A stretch of 64,000 nucleotides of DNA, from positions 1 through 64,000 of the forward strand of contig NJFT01000146.1 of assembly GCA_002221725.1 (NCBI GenBank). The letters run 5' to 3'. Every line of letters starts with the position of its first letter. Within the stretch, counting starts at the first letter, position 1. The notes under the pieces are model-generated. The model was not told the DNA's origin and made no database searches. It was given only the letters and a program-made list of their open reading frames with translations. Of the stretch, positions 11,579 to 22,353 are shown one piece after another. A program made the position numbers and the translations under genes. The stretch comes from Scedosporium boydii (lineage: Eukaryota > Ascomycota > Sordariomycetes > Microascales > Microascaceae).

Positions 11579-12757
11579 TTTGGCTTCTTGCCTCAAGAGC
11601 AATGGGGGTGGGTTTGTTCTGGAATGTGCTCGGTTGATGGTGGCGGGAAGAGATGAACGGACGAAAAAAGGGAAGAGTGGTGTAGGAGAACCAAAGTTGC
11701 CTTGGGGTCTCAAAATAGAGCGAAGAAAACCGAAACTGATAGCTTCGCGTGATTATAACCGAGTAAAGAGGGGAAGGATGATGGTTGTTGGTGATTCTAG
11801 AGAAGACAAGACCTGAAGGGTCGTCTTTTTGGAGACTGTTCCTTAAGTCGAGTCGTTGACTGGAGCTTATTGATGATGCTGGAAAAAGCTCGGCACAAAG
11901 AACTAAGAATATCTTAAGGACCCAAGTACTTAAGCCAGGCGACATGTGCACAGTGTATTTAAACAATACACCACTGTATACCAAACACGATTCCTAATTG
12001 GAGATTCCTAAGGCACTGAGAAGACGCTTGCGTCCGTGCCTGACTCCTGTACATGTTCGATTCTTTCGAGCCTGCAAGTTCCAACAATGTAGAAGGCTTG
12101 ATGGATGGAATGAGCTTAAAATGGGAGCTGGGTAAGCAAGGTTACCAAGTTTTTGTATAACAATTTCCTGCGCTATAGCTCTCACCCAGCATCTCTCACC
12201 GGCGAGCTATGCAGCACTAGCTAATAGATATATCTAATCGTCGAATACACAGTAACTGTTTCTACTACTTTTAGTCCTCGCTCAGGCAGGCTAGAAATCA
12301 AGCCATAGTCCATCCATTTCTATATATTCGCTGGCGGAATATTCATCCTTGCAATCAAACCGCTGACGAGGATCAAAATCGGGGATTGTTCCCCCGGCAG
12401 TGAGGGAGCGACGTGGCATATGGAGGAGCCCTGCTCGCCCAGTCTGTTGGCGGGGGTTCTATGAACAACCAAACTGGGTGACAATGACGCCGGAAGTGAT
12501 ACGGACGGGCTGATTAGAGGAGAATTTTGCTGATGACAGTCCCTCGCGATGTGCTAAGTGTCAGGGCCTTCGCCCCTAAGAAACCCATTCACCATTCCGT
12601 GGCTCCCGAGTTCTCAGCTCGACGAGCGTGAGAAAAATGATGTTGGTGCAAAGTGAAGACTCCGATGATGGGGGAAGCACAGGTTATCGACTCAATCCTT
12701 ACATCACAACCGAGTTCTCTTCATCGTTTTTTGGATACTCTATAATGATGTTGGGAA
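11579..12757. other. Intergenic: SPT5 promoter and WDR68 3' flank
   Basis: Short frames only. The left portion is upstream of SPT5; the right portion is downstream of the WD40 gene. No recognisable gene or RNA was seen. Confidence 0.5.
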
Positions 12758-14897
12758 TCACGATAGCCGAACACCCCAGACACCACGACCAGCGCCCACC
12801 CCAAGCCACTCCCCAGAGTCATGTCCAGGCAGCCGGGGGACCCATCCCAGGTTCCCAACCTCATAATCGCATTGCCAGCTGGCTGTTGGATTCCGGTGGT
12901 TCTCTTGCTGGCCACTTCCGTTGATTGCAGACGGAGGAGCCGAGTTCATCAGATCCCAGATGAGAACTTGGCAGTCGTCCGCTCCGGAAGCCAACATTCC
13001 CCGTCGGTGAGGGGACCACTCCACACAGTTTACAGACCCGCCATGGCCGCGAAGTTCGAGGAGGGCCTGGCCAGGTTGCCGTACGTCAAGAATGCGGATA
13101 ACATTTGAATCCTGAGCGAAGGTGGCAAGCAGATTTTGATCATGAGGCGAAGTTGCCAGCCGAAGGAGAGGGGGAGGGTTTGACATTGTCTGCTGTGCAA
13201 GGGTAGGGCTAATTCTACCACCATTGGAGTCTTGAAGCAAGGAGAAAAACCCGAGTTAGCAAATCATTTTCCTCAGGACTCAGGCAGGTAGGTGGAAGAA
13301 AGCGAAAAGCGAGGGGGGAAGGGAGGAGGTTATGGGAGACGGAGAATGACATACCTCGCTCGTCCTTGCCGGTAGGTTCATAGATGATGGTGCTGTGCTC
13401 CAGACTACGCAAATCAAACATGCGAACGCTACCATCTTGGCCACAGCTCACAAACATGTCGACACTGTTGGCGCAAAAGCGCACGTCGTACACCTCCTTA
13501 TCGTGAGCGATAAGCTGCGTCTTCGCAGTAAGTGAAGGAATGTCCCAGATTGTGCACGTCGTATCAATGCTGCTCGTTATGATCAGACTTGGGGAGATTG
13601 TATTCCAGTCAAGAGACGTCAACGGCGCAGTGTGGTCGGGCGTCTTCGAATTGGAGAGGAGAGCAAGTGGGGTGAGCTTGGTAGTCGGCGTGTCTCTCAT
13701 AGGCTGGGTGATGGTATTGCTGCCGTGGGAGATGAGAGGGTCTGAGGGCAACGACCACAGTCGAAGATGGTCCCCGGATGTCGCAAGAAGATCGGTTGCC
13801 TGCTTCTGGCTAGACGGAGGCTCCCATAAGAGTCGGGTAACTGGGTATGAATGGGTCGCCTCGGCAATTTTTGTAAAGTCTAAACACTTTGTCGACCCAC
13901 CAGGAGCGAGGACACTCGGCGATGCGGGAACGATCTGGGTATCAAGGATTTGAATCTGTAGGATCAATGGATGCAGAGATTAGTACAAAGCCTAGAAGAC
14001 GAGTAGTAGAGGCAGAGGTAGAGGAAGGAAAGATAGTGATTCAAGGAAAAGTGGTTGCTTTGGGAGGTGGGGGATGCGCGAGGTGCAAATGACCCCACAG
14101 AACCAACGTACGAAGTTATGGCCATCTTCGAGATAGCTGGCAATAGCAACCTTGCCAGCAGAATTTCCGTGAGTTTGCCATTTGCACCAGTCAAAAGCGT
14201 AGAGCGCCCAGGGCGCAAGATAGTTGCTCGGAGTCGGCTGGGCATTTGCAAATTCATAAGCAATCGACCCAGGCACCCCATCAGACATGGTCGAGTCGGC
14301 GCGAGGCCGGATATCAGCGAGGCCCAACGGAGTATTGGACATGGTCCTCTGTGAAGGCGGAGCGTATTTGTTTGGGTCGGTAGGAGAGATGTATTGAGAG
14401 GAGCCTGGCACCCCGCCTCCAGGCGTGGTCGGCGTGTAAGGTGCGTATGATGAGGGCGTCGCATTGTCGTAGGCGGCGGCGGCTGGACTCGAGCGCGAGT
14501 AGCCGTGTGTAGCGACACCTAGAGTAGAAGGCTTCGCCTGCGACTGGTAGGTGGGTAGTTGGGGATTCATCGAGCCTTGGTAATTGGTGTTGAGACTGGG
14601 AGCGGCGGAGGTGGAGGGGGAGGCTGCAGGTCTCTGGCCTAGGCCACCCGGCTGAAGGATATTGGGCACCGAAATGGACCCCAAGTATTGATGCGCAGAG
14701 GAGCTGGGAGGCCCCGGGGGATGGTCAAGCTTGATGTGTCCTGCCGGGTTGGAGGAGTTGGAATAGTCGCGAGGTGATAATTGAGCATGCTCGTTCATAC
14801 CTGACAGATGAAGTTCGTCATGTTGTGAGCTGTATGTGCCAGTTCTTCGCGGTGCTGAGGGGAATTGCTGTGATTGGTTCATTGTGGCGCCGGACAT
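12758..14897 (-). CDS. WDR68/DCAF7 (AN11)-type WD40 protein
   Basis: Exons are 14897-14112, 13955-13355 and 13230-12758, with introns of 156 and 124 bp; 619 aa. The first ~220 residues are a Ser/Pro/Asn-rich disordered extension not found in animal DCAF7. The conserved core then opens with PWALYAFDW and continues with family signatures: LLATSGDHLRLW, APLTSLDWN, SSIDTTCTIWD, KTQLIAHDKEVYDV, GQDGSVRMFDLRSLEHST, and near the end ADDCQVLIWDL and EWLGVGAGRGVWGVRL. Family members are scaffolds that bind DYRK/HIPK kinases and serve as substrate receptors of DDB1-CUL4 ligases. Both splice joins restore frame, the second across a DER-D codon. The family call is strong; the precise role in this fungus is inferred. 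Confidence 0.9.
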
Positions 14898-15569
14898 GAT
14901 TCAGTGGGAAAAGAGACTTGGAACTAAACTACTCCGTAGAGGGGAAAATGCAAGGGAGATTCGAGTGTAGTGTAGTCGCAGCCCCGTGCGGACGCGGGAG
15001 AGTCGAAGGATTGCCAAGGCTCCTTTGCTGTGGCTTGGGGGCTGGCATGGGCCGAGGGCAGGGCGGCTCTGTGGAGATGGAAATGCTTAAAGAGAGCGAG
15101 GGGAGTGGATGAACAAAGAAGAAGACAATGAACAAAAGCAAAGGGTGATTTGATTTCTTGGTTCTTATCGAGGGGCTGTGAATGAATGCAATGGTTTGTT
15201 GCGTGTTGCGGGCACAGCTTGTCACAGTGAGCAGTTTGTTTGATAGGTGCCCCAAACCGCTGTTGAGACACCAAGCCAGCAGTGGACCTTGCGAAGTACA
15301 AGTCCCCGCTTGAACTCTCTGTGCTCTCTCCAGTGTTCCTGCAACCCACTGTAGGCACCACCTAGAAGATGTGGGAAGCCGCCATTGTTGCTTCACGGCC
15401 GGGCCGCACTGGATTTTATTCTCAATTTTTTAGGCTTTAAGAGGAGACTGTCGATAGGTTCGGACCGCATGCGCTGGAGCCTCCACAAAAGGATGATGCC
15501 GACGAGGGCGTTCCGAAAGAGTGGGAGGGAGCACTGTGAGAATATTACCAGACAGTTCAATGCTGCTTT

Positions 15570-15584
15570 GTACGAAGTACTTCG
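15570..15584. repeat. Copy of dispersed GTACGAAGTAC motif
   Basis: GTACGAAGTACTTCG; its last 12 bases (15573-15584) are a perfect palindrome. Confidence 0.6.
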
Positions 15585-15709
15585 TTTTGAGTTGGTGGAA
15601 CTCATCAGGGGAAGCCACTAAGTATTACGACGGGGAGGAATGGAAAGCGAGCATCAACTGGCAAACAGGACATGAAAGACCACACCTGGCCAAATGCAAC
15701 CTATTTGCC

Positions 15710-15722
15710 TACTTCGTACTTC
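15710..15722. repeat. Copy of dispersed TACTTCGTACTTC motif
   Basis: TACTTCGTACTTC in the same intergenic region, in direct-repeat form rather than full palindrome. Confidence 0.5.
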
Positions 15723-16296
15723 CTAGGACACACGTCTTTGATTGACACCAAGGCGCCCGTACAACCTTCGAGCGAGGATTGGAGAAAAGATCACGAGGAT
15801 CCAACGATAGGCACCATCCCTAGGCTGTAGAACATAAACTTCCTCGGGCATAACGGCCAAGTTGGATCAATGGGGTTGTTTACTTCATCTTACCACTACT
15901 GTTTGTACATAAATTATATCCTCATTTTCTCATTTTCTGCTTCAAGAGATGTCGCAGCCTTGTTCTTTATTTTCGGCGGATTAGGAGGCTAGACAATAAT
16001 CGATACCAACAGTCGAGAAGCATCAAGATCAACGAACAATTGGCCTGGCTCGTACAAACAGCGATTAACTATTACGCAGCACTATAGGTATAGGGTTATA
16101 AAATCAGCGGTTGATACAATGATAATCTAGGCACCCAGTAAAGGTACAAAGTACTTAGTACAGTGCATTGAGCACATGCCAGGAGCTCGTGAGCTTCGGA
16201 TCCAAACTGGAACATCGAACCGTCATCATTGATGGCGGGCTCTACCAACTGAGCTCCCATTTCCAGAAGCATGTTGGTCGCCATTTTCCAATTCTC

Positions 16297-16332
16297 TGTT
16301 TGAGTCCTTGTTTGAGTCCTTGTTTGAGTCCT
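16297..16332. repeat. Three perfect tandem copies of a 12-mer
   Basis: TGTTTGAGTCCT is repeated three times without mismatch, about 160 bp upstream of the ATG28-like start. Such short direct repeats usually arise by slippage. Confidence 0.85.
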
Positions 16333-16489
16333 ATTATCCTCCCTGCCATGAGTTCTTCGAGTTCTATTATGCTCTCTCCAGTCCGTTGTCAAGCCGATCC
16401 TTGAAATTCAACAGACCATTCAACCATCAGGTTCAACGCAGCTTGTACAACTTCCCGGCGCCTGCCATAAGATTTCCGACGCCGAGTAG

Positions 16490-18499
16490 GTGGATAGCGT
16501 GGATACATTGAAGCGCAATCCCAACATGGCCCTTTTATCGCCCACATTCCTAGACCGATTATCCCTATCGCGAAGAGGCCCTCTACTACCCACCCATGCT
16601 TCTCGGAGCGACCGATCGAATAGCGAATACGATCTCGATGAACTTGAACCTCGACCAACGGATGGCCTCCTAGCCAGCGAGCCCCCAGAGCTTATCCATA
16701 GGCGAAAGCCTCACCGCAGCTCTGGCGAAAGAATCCCTGCGTCCTCTCCAGGCGATGCTGATACCGAGGAGTCTCCACGGCCCTTTCGCCCCCTGTTTGC
16801 AGGCCCACCTCCTCCGATCGCGACATCTGTTCTCCTAACGAAGGATCAGAAAAGGCATGGACGCCCCGGAGGTCCGACAGCTAGCCAACACCCACAGACA
16901 CCTCCCAGGAACATCGCGACCAGCCTCCTCAACATTGGCAGCGTATTATTCGATGGTCGAGATAGGCATGCCGAGGCGCCCGTCACCTCTGTCCCAGATT
17001 CTGTGTGGCAGAACTTGCGTCGCCGTGAACGAGCCGTAGAAGAGGACCTACAGAAAATGCTAGATATGCAAGCAGAAGCTCTTTCGAGAAGTTCAAGGGC
17101 TCGGTCCATGAATCCAGGGGTTAATGACGTCGATGCGTTTAGCGATGGCGGGAGCAGCACTCCAACTGGAACTTTTTACTCCACGGCATCGTCCAAGTCT
17201 AGGATGGCGCGATCACTCAACCCTCCCACACAATCAACACCAGATGGCAATGTCATCCCCGTCAGACAGCCCCCTAGGTCAAGACGTGTGGGGATACGTA
17301 CGGCGCGGCAGTCGCTTTTACGATCCATGATCGCGTTAGCCGATCTCAAAGTTGAAGAAGATGCCCGCGTGACCGCGGCAGTATCGCAACGGAAGACGGC
17401 ACTTGCACGCCTGCGCAAACTAGCGGCGAGGCAACAGACAATTACAACGGAACTCCAGGGTCTGGAGGATGACGAGGAGGAACCGCTGGGCAAGGAGCTA
17501 AAGGATCTCGAATCTCAACGTTCCTTACTGAGTATAGAAATCAAGGAACTCGAAGAACGACTAGTGGGACTTCGCAATAGGCGGAGGTGGGTCGATGGCA
17601 GGATTGATGATGTTCGGAACCGCCGCGAGGCCGGATTGAGCGGCTATAAAGGTGCGCTGCGCGAAGTGGAATCGGACGTTGCGTTACTCCTGAGACGGCC
17701 ACCAGTGGCGCCTCTAGATCGAGATCTTTGGCCGAGGCTCCCCGGTCCACCCGGCGCAGGAAACCAGCAAGTATCATCCCCGGGTGGCGAGGAGTTCTTG
17801 CGTCTCATACCTGAGCGCCGCACACTAGACATGGCAAGGTCATGGTGGGAGACGGAGATTCAAATATTAGAGGATCGGCGGAAGCAAGTGGATCGCGAGC
17901 GAGAGGCGCTAGAAAGCGGTGAGCGCATGTGGAACGATGTCATCAAAATGGTCACCAAGTACGAGTCAAACCTCCAGGCTCTGGTCAAGGGGAACGCGGG
18001 AAGCACAGACAAGGGAACTGCGCCAAGTGGAGCGGAGATAGCAACCCAGCTCTTGGCCCAAATGGCGGGCGTTATAGCAGGCCTAGAGTCCAGGCTCCAA
18101 ACGGCGGAGGAGAAGCAGTGGAATCTTCTCATCGCTGCCATAGGAGCCGAGCTGGACGCATTTAAGGAGGCCGAAAGAGTTCTCCGCGAGACCGTAACCG
18201 CGGCCGACATCAGTGCCTCCCTTCAAGCACCGCGCGAGTCAGACATCGACGCCCTCTCCTCCACGGGAACGGAGTCTCCAGTCTTCAAACCTAGTTTGGC
18301 TCGTGTAGATACGCACCGGGCAGAGGAGGAGAGCGATAATGAGGTCCCAGTAGACCTCCTTACATCTCCCGTGGAAGGCCAGCAAGATACCCCGAGAGCC
18401 AGGTCACCAACGCGGTCGCCATCTGCGCCGTTATACAGGAGCGATAGTGAGAACTCCGTTCCGCCAGAATACTTAGAGGGTGCAGGGGCGTTAGATTGA
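16490..18499 (+). CDS. ATG28: Coiled-coil protein resembling autophagy factor Atg28
   Basis: One exon of 669 aa; an alternative start at Met13 (16526) gives a protein beginning MALLSPTFLDRLSLSRRGPL and may be the true one. The N-terminus carries LSLSRRGPLLP and an acidic SEYDLDELEPRP segment. A long coiled coil spans about residues 270-400 (ARQSLLRSMIALADLK to SLLSIEIKELEERLVGLRNR), followed by SGYKGALREVESDVALLL and a second helical stretch near 440-590. The C-terminal tail is Ser/Pro-rich and disordered. This arrangement matches what I remember of filamentous-fungal proteins annotated as Atg28, a coiled-coil factor that in Komagataella takes part in pexophagy. No catalytic domain or membrane segment is seen. 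The family name rests on pattern memory, not an alignment. Confidence 0.62.
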   Translation: MDSVDTLKRNPNMALLSPTFLDRLSLSRRGPLLPTHASRSDRSNSEYDLDELEPRPTDGLLASEPPELIHRRKPHRSSGERIPASSPGDADTEESPRPFRPLFAGPPPPIATSVLLTKDQKRHGRPGGPTASQHPQTPPRNIATSLLNIGSVLFDGRDRHAEAPVTSVPDSVWQNLRRRERAVEEDLQKMLDMQAEALSRSSRARSMNPGVNDVDAFSDGGSSTPTGTFYSTASSKSRMARSLNPPTQSTPDGNVIPVRQPPRSRRVGIRTARQSLLRSMIALADLKVEEDARVTAAVSQRKTALARLRKLAARQQTITTELQGLEDDEEEPLGKELKDLESQRSLLSIEIKELEERLVGLRNRRRWVDGRIDDVRNRREAGLSGYKGALREVESDVALLLRRPPVAPLDRDLWPRLPGPPGAGNQQVSSPGGEEFLRLIPERRTLDMARSWWETEIQILEDRRKQVDREREALESGERMWNDVIKMVTKYESNLQALVKGNAGSTDKGTAPSGAEIATQLLAQMAGVIAGLESRLQTAEEKQWNLLIAAIGAELDAFKEAERVLRETVTAADISASLQAPRESDIDALSSTGTESPVFKPSLARVDTHRAEEESDNEVPVDLLTSPVEGQQDTPRARSPTRSPSAPLYRSDSENSVPPEYLEGAGALD

Positions 18500-19154
18500 A
18501 ACGTAGCCTTGAAGATATTAGTGTATATTCGCGACGGCTGGTCTTGAATGTCGAGGGAACTCTTGAGATCATCGTGTTTCACCAAGCGTAAACCAATAAA
18601 TATCATTTAGAATGGCATAATTAGAGCTTTGGGTAGCATTTCAATTTACTTGTAGGGCAGCAGTAGATAATGCATCGGCGAAATAAACCGCCCCATTCGG
18701 CTAGTTCGTAACAACAACAACACGGGGCAAGCAACACGACAAGAAAGGCATGTTCGAAGGTAACTTGATTCTAAGAAATGATTTCCCAGCTCGTCTAAAC
18801 AACATGCAGTTCAACTGAGGGAGAAAGTATGGGCCGTCGCGAGCTTCAGGTAGGTAGAAGCCGAAGCCTCCAAAGCGGCTCGATATAAGGATATGTACAG
18901 CTCCAAGCATGGCGGGATTATCCGCTAAAAACCCTCCCAAAACGCCGTTGTTTTCGGAACAAATAGTCCAGACCCGAGTTTAGAAGATGAATAGTCAAAT
19001 ACTACGTGAAGGCGGAAACAACCATATGGCATCGTCCATAGCCAGGGGTATTCTTGCATGATCCAGCTCGGCTGTCATTGTTGTTATCCGTGGTGAGATC
19101 TTCATAACGCCTTTCCCATGTTGCGATAAACTACGCCCAAAGTTCGTTTCAAAA
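18500..19154. other. Convergent intergenic, ATG28-like / MCO6
   Basis: It contains the 3' flanks of both neighbouring genes. Short frames (for example minus 18701-18940) show no domain. No gene recognised. Confidence 0.5.
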
Positions 19155-19745
19155 TCATCGTGTCCGCTCGAACCAGCCGCTCGAGGCTGCGACGGCGATG
19201 CCCTGGTCCATGACCCACTCGCCAACACCGAGGTATTTGTCGATCCACTTTGCCACCTCTTTATTCTCACCGGAAGCTTTATCCGTCTTGAAACTAGGCC
19301 TAGGGATTCCCGGATCGGGAGATGGTGTTAGGGAAGTGTGTATCGGACGAGTTCAGGCGGTCGCGTTGTACTCACGTTAAGCCGGTCGAGCGCTTCATGC
19401 CGGCGAGGAAAGCCGAAACTGCAAGCCAATCGTTAGATATCAAGTCCAGCAAGGGCAACGGAACATGGCGGCTAGCCCGGGAGTGGACTTACATAGCACG
19501 GCATCAAAGGCATAGTGGGTAAGGCGTCCAAGCTTCGAAAACAAGCCAAACGTCAGTATGTTGAGGAGCAGAAACTGGACAAAGCCATAAATTTTAGAAC
19601 CGGAGCAAGCCAGATTCCAGGACACATGCGTAAAGGCATGGCAGACGAGAGTTAGAAAGCCGGGAGCCCTCGAGGTGACGCAATTCTCGAGGCTCGCGGT
19701 GCGAGGAAAGGGGAGAGGCGGTGAGGGCTAGATACATACCACCAT
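19155..19745 (-). CDS. MCO6: DUF1748 mitochondrial small protein (Mco6-like)
   Basis: A 77-aa protein is assembled from four exons: 19745-19740, 19532-19493, 19418-19376 and 19299-19155, with introns of 207, 40->74 and 76 bp (19533-19739, 19419-19492, 19300-19375), all GT-AG. The product runs from MVLGRLTHYAFDAVL through SAFLAGMKRSTGLT to YLGVGEWVMDQGIAVAASSG and a basic end FERTR. These are hallmarks of the DUF1748 family, conserved across ascomycetes, whose yeast member Mco6 was found in mitochondria. Function is unknown. The first coding exon is only ATG GTG; it was accepted because the family starts MVLG and because the frame closes exactly through three junctions. No single open frame covers this gene, so it is easily missed. 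Confidence 0.88.
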
Positions 19746-20578
19746 GTTGACGATTCAATGGAAGGACGCAGGTAGATATTCGTAGGGGAAGATGCCGTAA
19801 AGCGTAGTTTCGGGGGGTTGGTTGTGTTGTGCTCGCGAAGAGGACGAGATCAATGGGTGCGCTAAGTATGAGGCCTGTTCGAACGTTTACGTTGGCTCGG
19901 CTCTCGTACTTCGTAAGTCGTCGCGCAATTGGGACAAAGCGTCAGGAGACTTGGACCATGCGGAGGGGATCTTGGCTTAGTCATGACAGGACCCACTTCA
20001 CTCCTCCAATGTCCCCCGATGTCACGATACAGTGAGCCGTGGCTTTCCTGGTGTCCCCGAATTTTATGGCTCATCGATTCTTATTACCCAGCGATTGGAT
20101 GGCCAGATTACTTCCGTTCTAGGCAGGCACTTGAGAATATGGGGAACATGTAGAAGGTTGGTTTGCTCAACTGCAGGTCTGGACAGTGTCTTCTATTCGA
20201 CATGGCGAGGCCAAAAAGTCCGACATGACATTTCAAAAGAGCGCCGTCTTAGCGACGATAGATACCAAGATCTTGGCTGCGTAGTCAAATAGTTCTGCCT
20301 GAAGTCCAAGGACGGCCAAGGACGGCCCTGACCTCATCAGGCAATCTCGTGCATGTGGTGGAAGTTGCGACGATGACTGGACATTTAATTGCTACAATTG
20401 TAAGGATGGATTCTAACGTCGCGTTTTATCTGACGATGCCTACTTTATTGTACTACTAAGTCGACGTTTCTTCTGGGCGATGTCCCTTCAACGTCCTTTG
20501 CCGCAAATCGAGTGACCACACTTGAGTTCTCGCCATCTTAGAATTGAAACCAGCTCGCTGGGAAATCCATTCGCCATC
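19746..20578. other. Divergent intergenic, MCO6 / pyruvate kinase
   Basis: 833 bp of shared upstream DNA. It contains CGTACTTCGTAAG at 19905-19917 (dispersed-motif variant) and a CCAAT-type element near 20005. No gene seen. Confidence 0.5.
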
Positions 20579-22353
20579 ATGGCTTACACGCCCAGCTCAA
20601 TAGACTACTTCCGACTAGATACCGTGGGTAAAATCCGATGGCTCGCCTCTCTGGATCCTACGTTTCGCCACCCCAAGAACTTTCGCAGGACCGGCATCGT
20701 CGGTACCATTGGGCCCAGAACCAATTCGGTAGATACGCTTCAGGCTCTCAGGGCCGCGGGCCTCAACGTGGTTCGCCTTAACTTCTCTCACGGTCACCAT
20801 GAATTTCACAAGTCTGTCATCGACAATGTGCGAGAGCTTCAGAGGATAGAGCCAGGACGACCCTTGGCAATCGCTTTGGATACCAAAGGGCCCGAGATTA
20901 GAACGGGCGTGACAATCGGCGATGCAGATATTCCCATCTCTGCCGGGAAGATCTTGACTGTGACAACCGACGAAAAGTACAGTAACCGTTGCACCTCGGA
21001 CTACATGTAAGTATTCAGCAAGACCTAATCAGCCTATGAAACCTGTGGTTAGGCTCCAAAATTTCGGAATATTAGTCGAGTCGGCGTTCTAATCCTCTCT
21101 CTCACCAGTTATGTCGACTATCAAAATCTTTCAAGGGTCATTGAACCTGGTCGCATCATCTTCATAGATGATGGTGCCCTTGCGTTCGAAGTCCTAGAGA
21201 TTGTGGACGAGAAGACCCTTCGTGTTAGGACCCAGAATGGGGGCATTCTCAGCTCTCGGAAGGGTGTCAACCTTCCGAATACCGTCGTCGACCTACCAGC
21301 CTTATCAGAAAAGGATAAGGAGGACCTACGTTTCGGCGTTGAGCAAAAAGTCGACATGATATTCGCCTCGTTTATACGAGGAGCAGCCGACATCCACCAG
21401 ATTAGGGACGCCCTTGGCGAAGAAGGGAAGCACATTCACATCATTGCCAAGATCGAAAACCGACAAGGCTTGAACGCTTGTGAGGAAATCATTGCCGCAG
21501 CTGACGGGGTCATGGTCGCTCGTGGAGACTTGGGAATCGAAATTCCACATGGAGAGGTGATTCCACCCTCTATTTACAATGCCGGAGGACATACCGCATT
21601 TGCTTTATGACAGCGCTAATATCCCGAGTTTAGGTTTTTGTTGCTCAGAAGAAAATCATCAGCCTGTGCAACATAGCTGGGAAGCCTGTGATCTGTGCCA
21701 CGCAGATGCTCGAATCAATGATCAAGAACCCAAGGCCAACAAGGGCCGAGATCTCAGACGTTGGAAACGCCATTATTGATGGCGCTGACTGCGTGATGCT
21801 TTCCGGAGAAACGGCCAAGGGCGACTACCCCGTCGACGCAGTCAGAGAGATGCACGAAACCTGCCAAATAGCGGAGAACACCATCCAGTATGTGCTGCAC
21901 TTTGAGGAGATGTGCAACTTAGTCAGGCGCCCGGTCGGCCCCGAGGAGTCTTCCGCAATGAACGCCGTCCGCACGTCGCTGGATGTCAATGCCGGGGCCA
22001 TCATCGTCTTGTCGGCAACTGGTGAGACGGCCCGACTTATTTCCAAGTATAGGCCCAGCTGTCCCATCCTGATGGTCACCAGAGATCCTCCAGCGTCGCG
22101 GTATAGCCACCTCAGCAGGGGTATCCTCCCGTTCATTTATCCGAATCCGTCTCTCAGCCCCATCGAAGACAAATGGAAGACTGATGTTGATTTACGGATT
22201 AAGTGGGCCATCACGGAAGCTCAGAAGATGAATATCCTCTATGAGACCGACCCCGTTGTCGTTGTGCAGGGCTGGAGGCCTGGAGCGGGCAATACCAATA
22301 TGGTCAGGATCTTGAGTCCAGAAGCGGAAGCACTTGCCCTAGAGTCTACGTAG
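20579..22353 (+). CDS. Pyruvate kinase (possible paralogue)
   Basis: Exons are 20579-21006, 21109-21556 and 21634-22353, with introns of 102 and 77 bp; 531 aa. Catalytic landmarks are intact: [33 protein letters not shown], the lysine in [23 protein letters not shown], and the pyruvate kinase signature region [13 protein letters not shown] plus [17 protein letters not shown]. The C-terminal effector region is present ([30 protein letters not shown]). The enzyme converts phosphoenolpyruvate and ADP to pyruvate and ATP in the cytosol. Compared with the fungal consensus as I remember it, the N-terminus, the B-domain and the C-terminal tail after TNMVRI are diverged, so this may be a second copy rather than the main glycolytic gene. 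The second donor is a weak GTGATT, but skipping it destroys the conserved VFVAQKKI junction. Confidence 0.93.

Larger units (their letters stand above)
14898..16489. other. Divergent intergenic region, WDR68 / ATG28-like
   Basis: It holds the upstream regions of two divergent genes. It contains two copies of the dispersed motif (15570-15584 and 15710-15722), a variant GTACAAAGTACTTAGTAC near 16144-16161, and a three-unit 12-bp tandem repeat at 16297-16332. A small minus-strand open frame at 16096-16392 is not convincing as a gene. Confidence 0.5.

Noticed and set aside
16190..16265. tRNA-like stretch on the minus strand with a D-arm-like sequence and a 7-bp inverted repeat GGAGCTC/GAGCTCC
   Set aside because: The D-arm and acceptor pairing would overlap, U8 is missing, and no T-arm precedes the 3' half; it does not fold as a tRNA.
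16096..16392. 98-codon minus-strand open frame
   Set aside because: It overlaps the 12-mer tandem repeat, which encodes a simple Gln-Thr-Arg repeat, and a variant of the dispersed motif; no domain or homologue recognised.
371..18499. Idea that the SNX4/ATG24 and ATG28-like genes form an autophagy cluster
   Set aside because: They are 15 kb apart with unrelated housekeeping genes between; autophagy genes are generally scattered in fungi.
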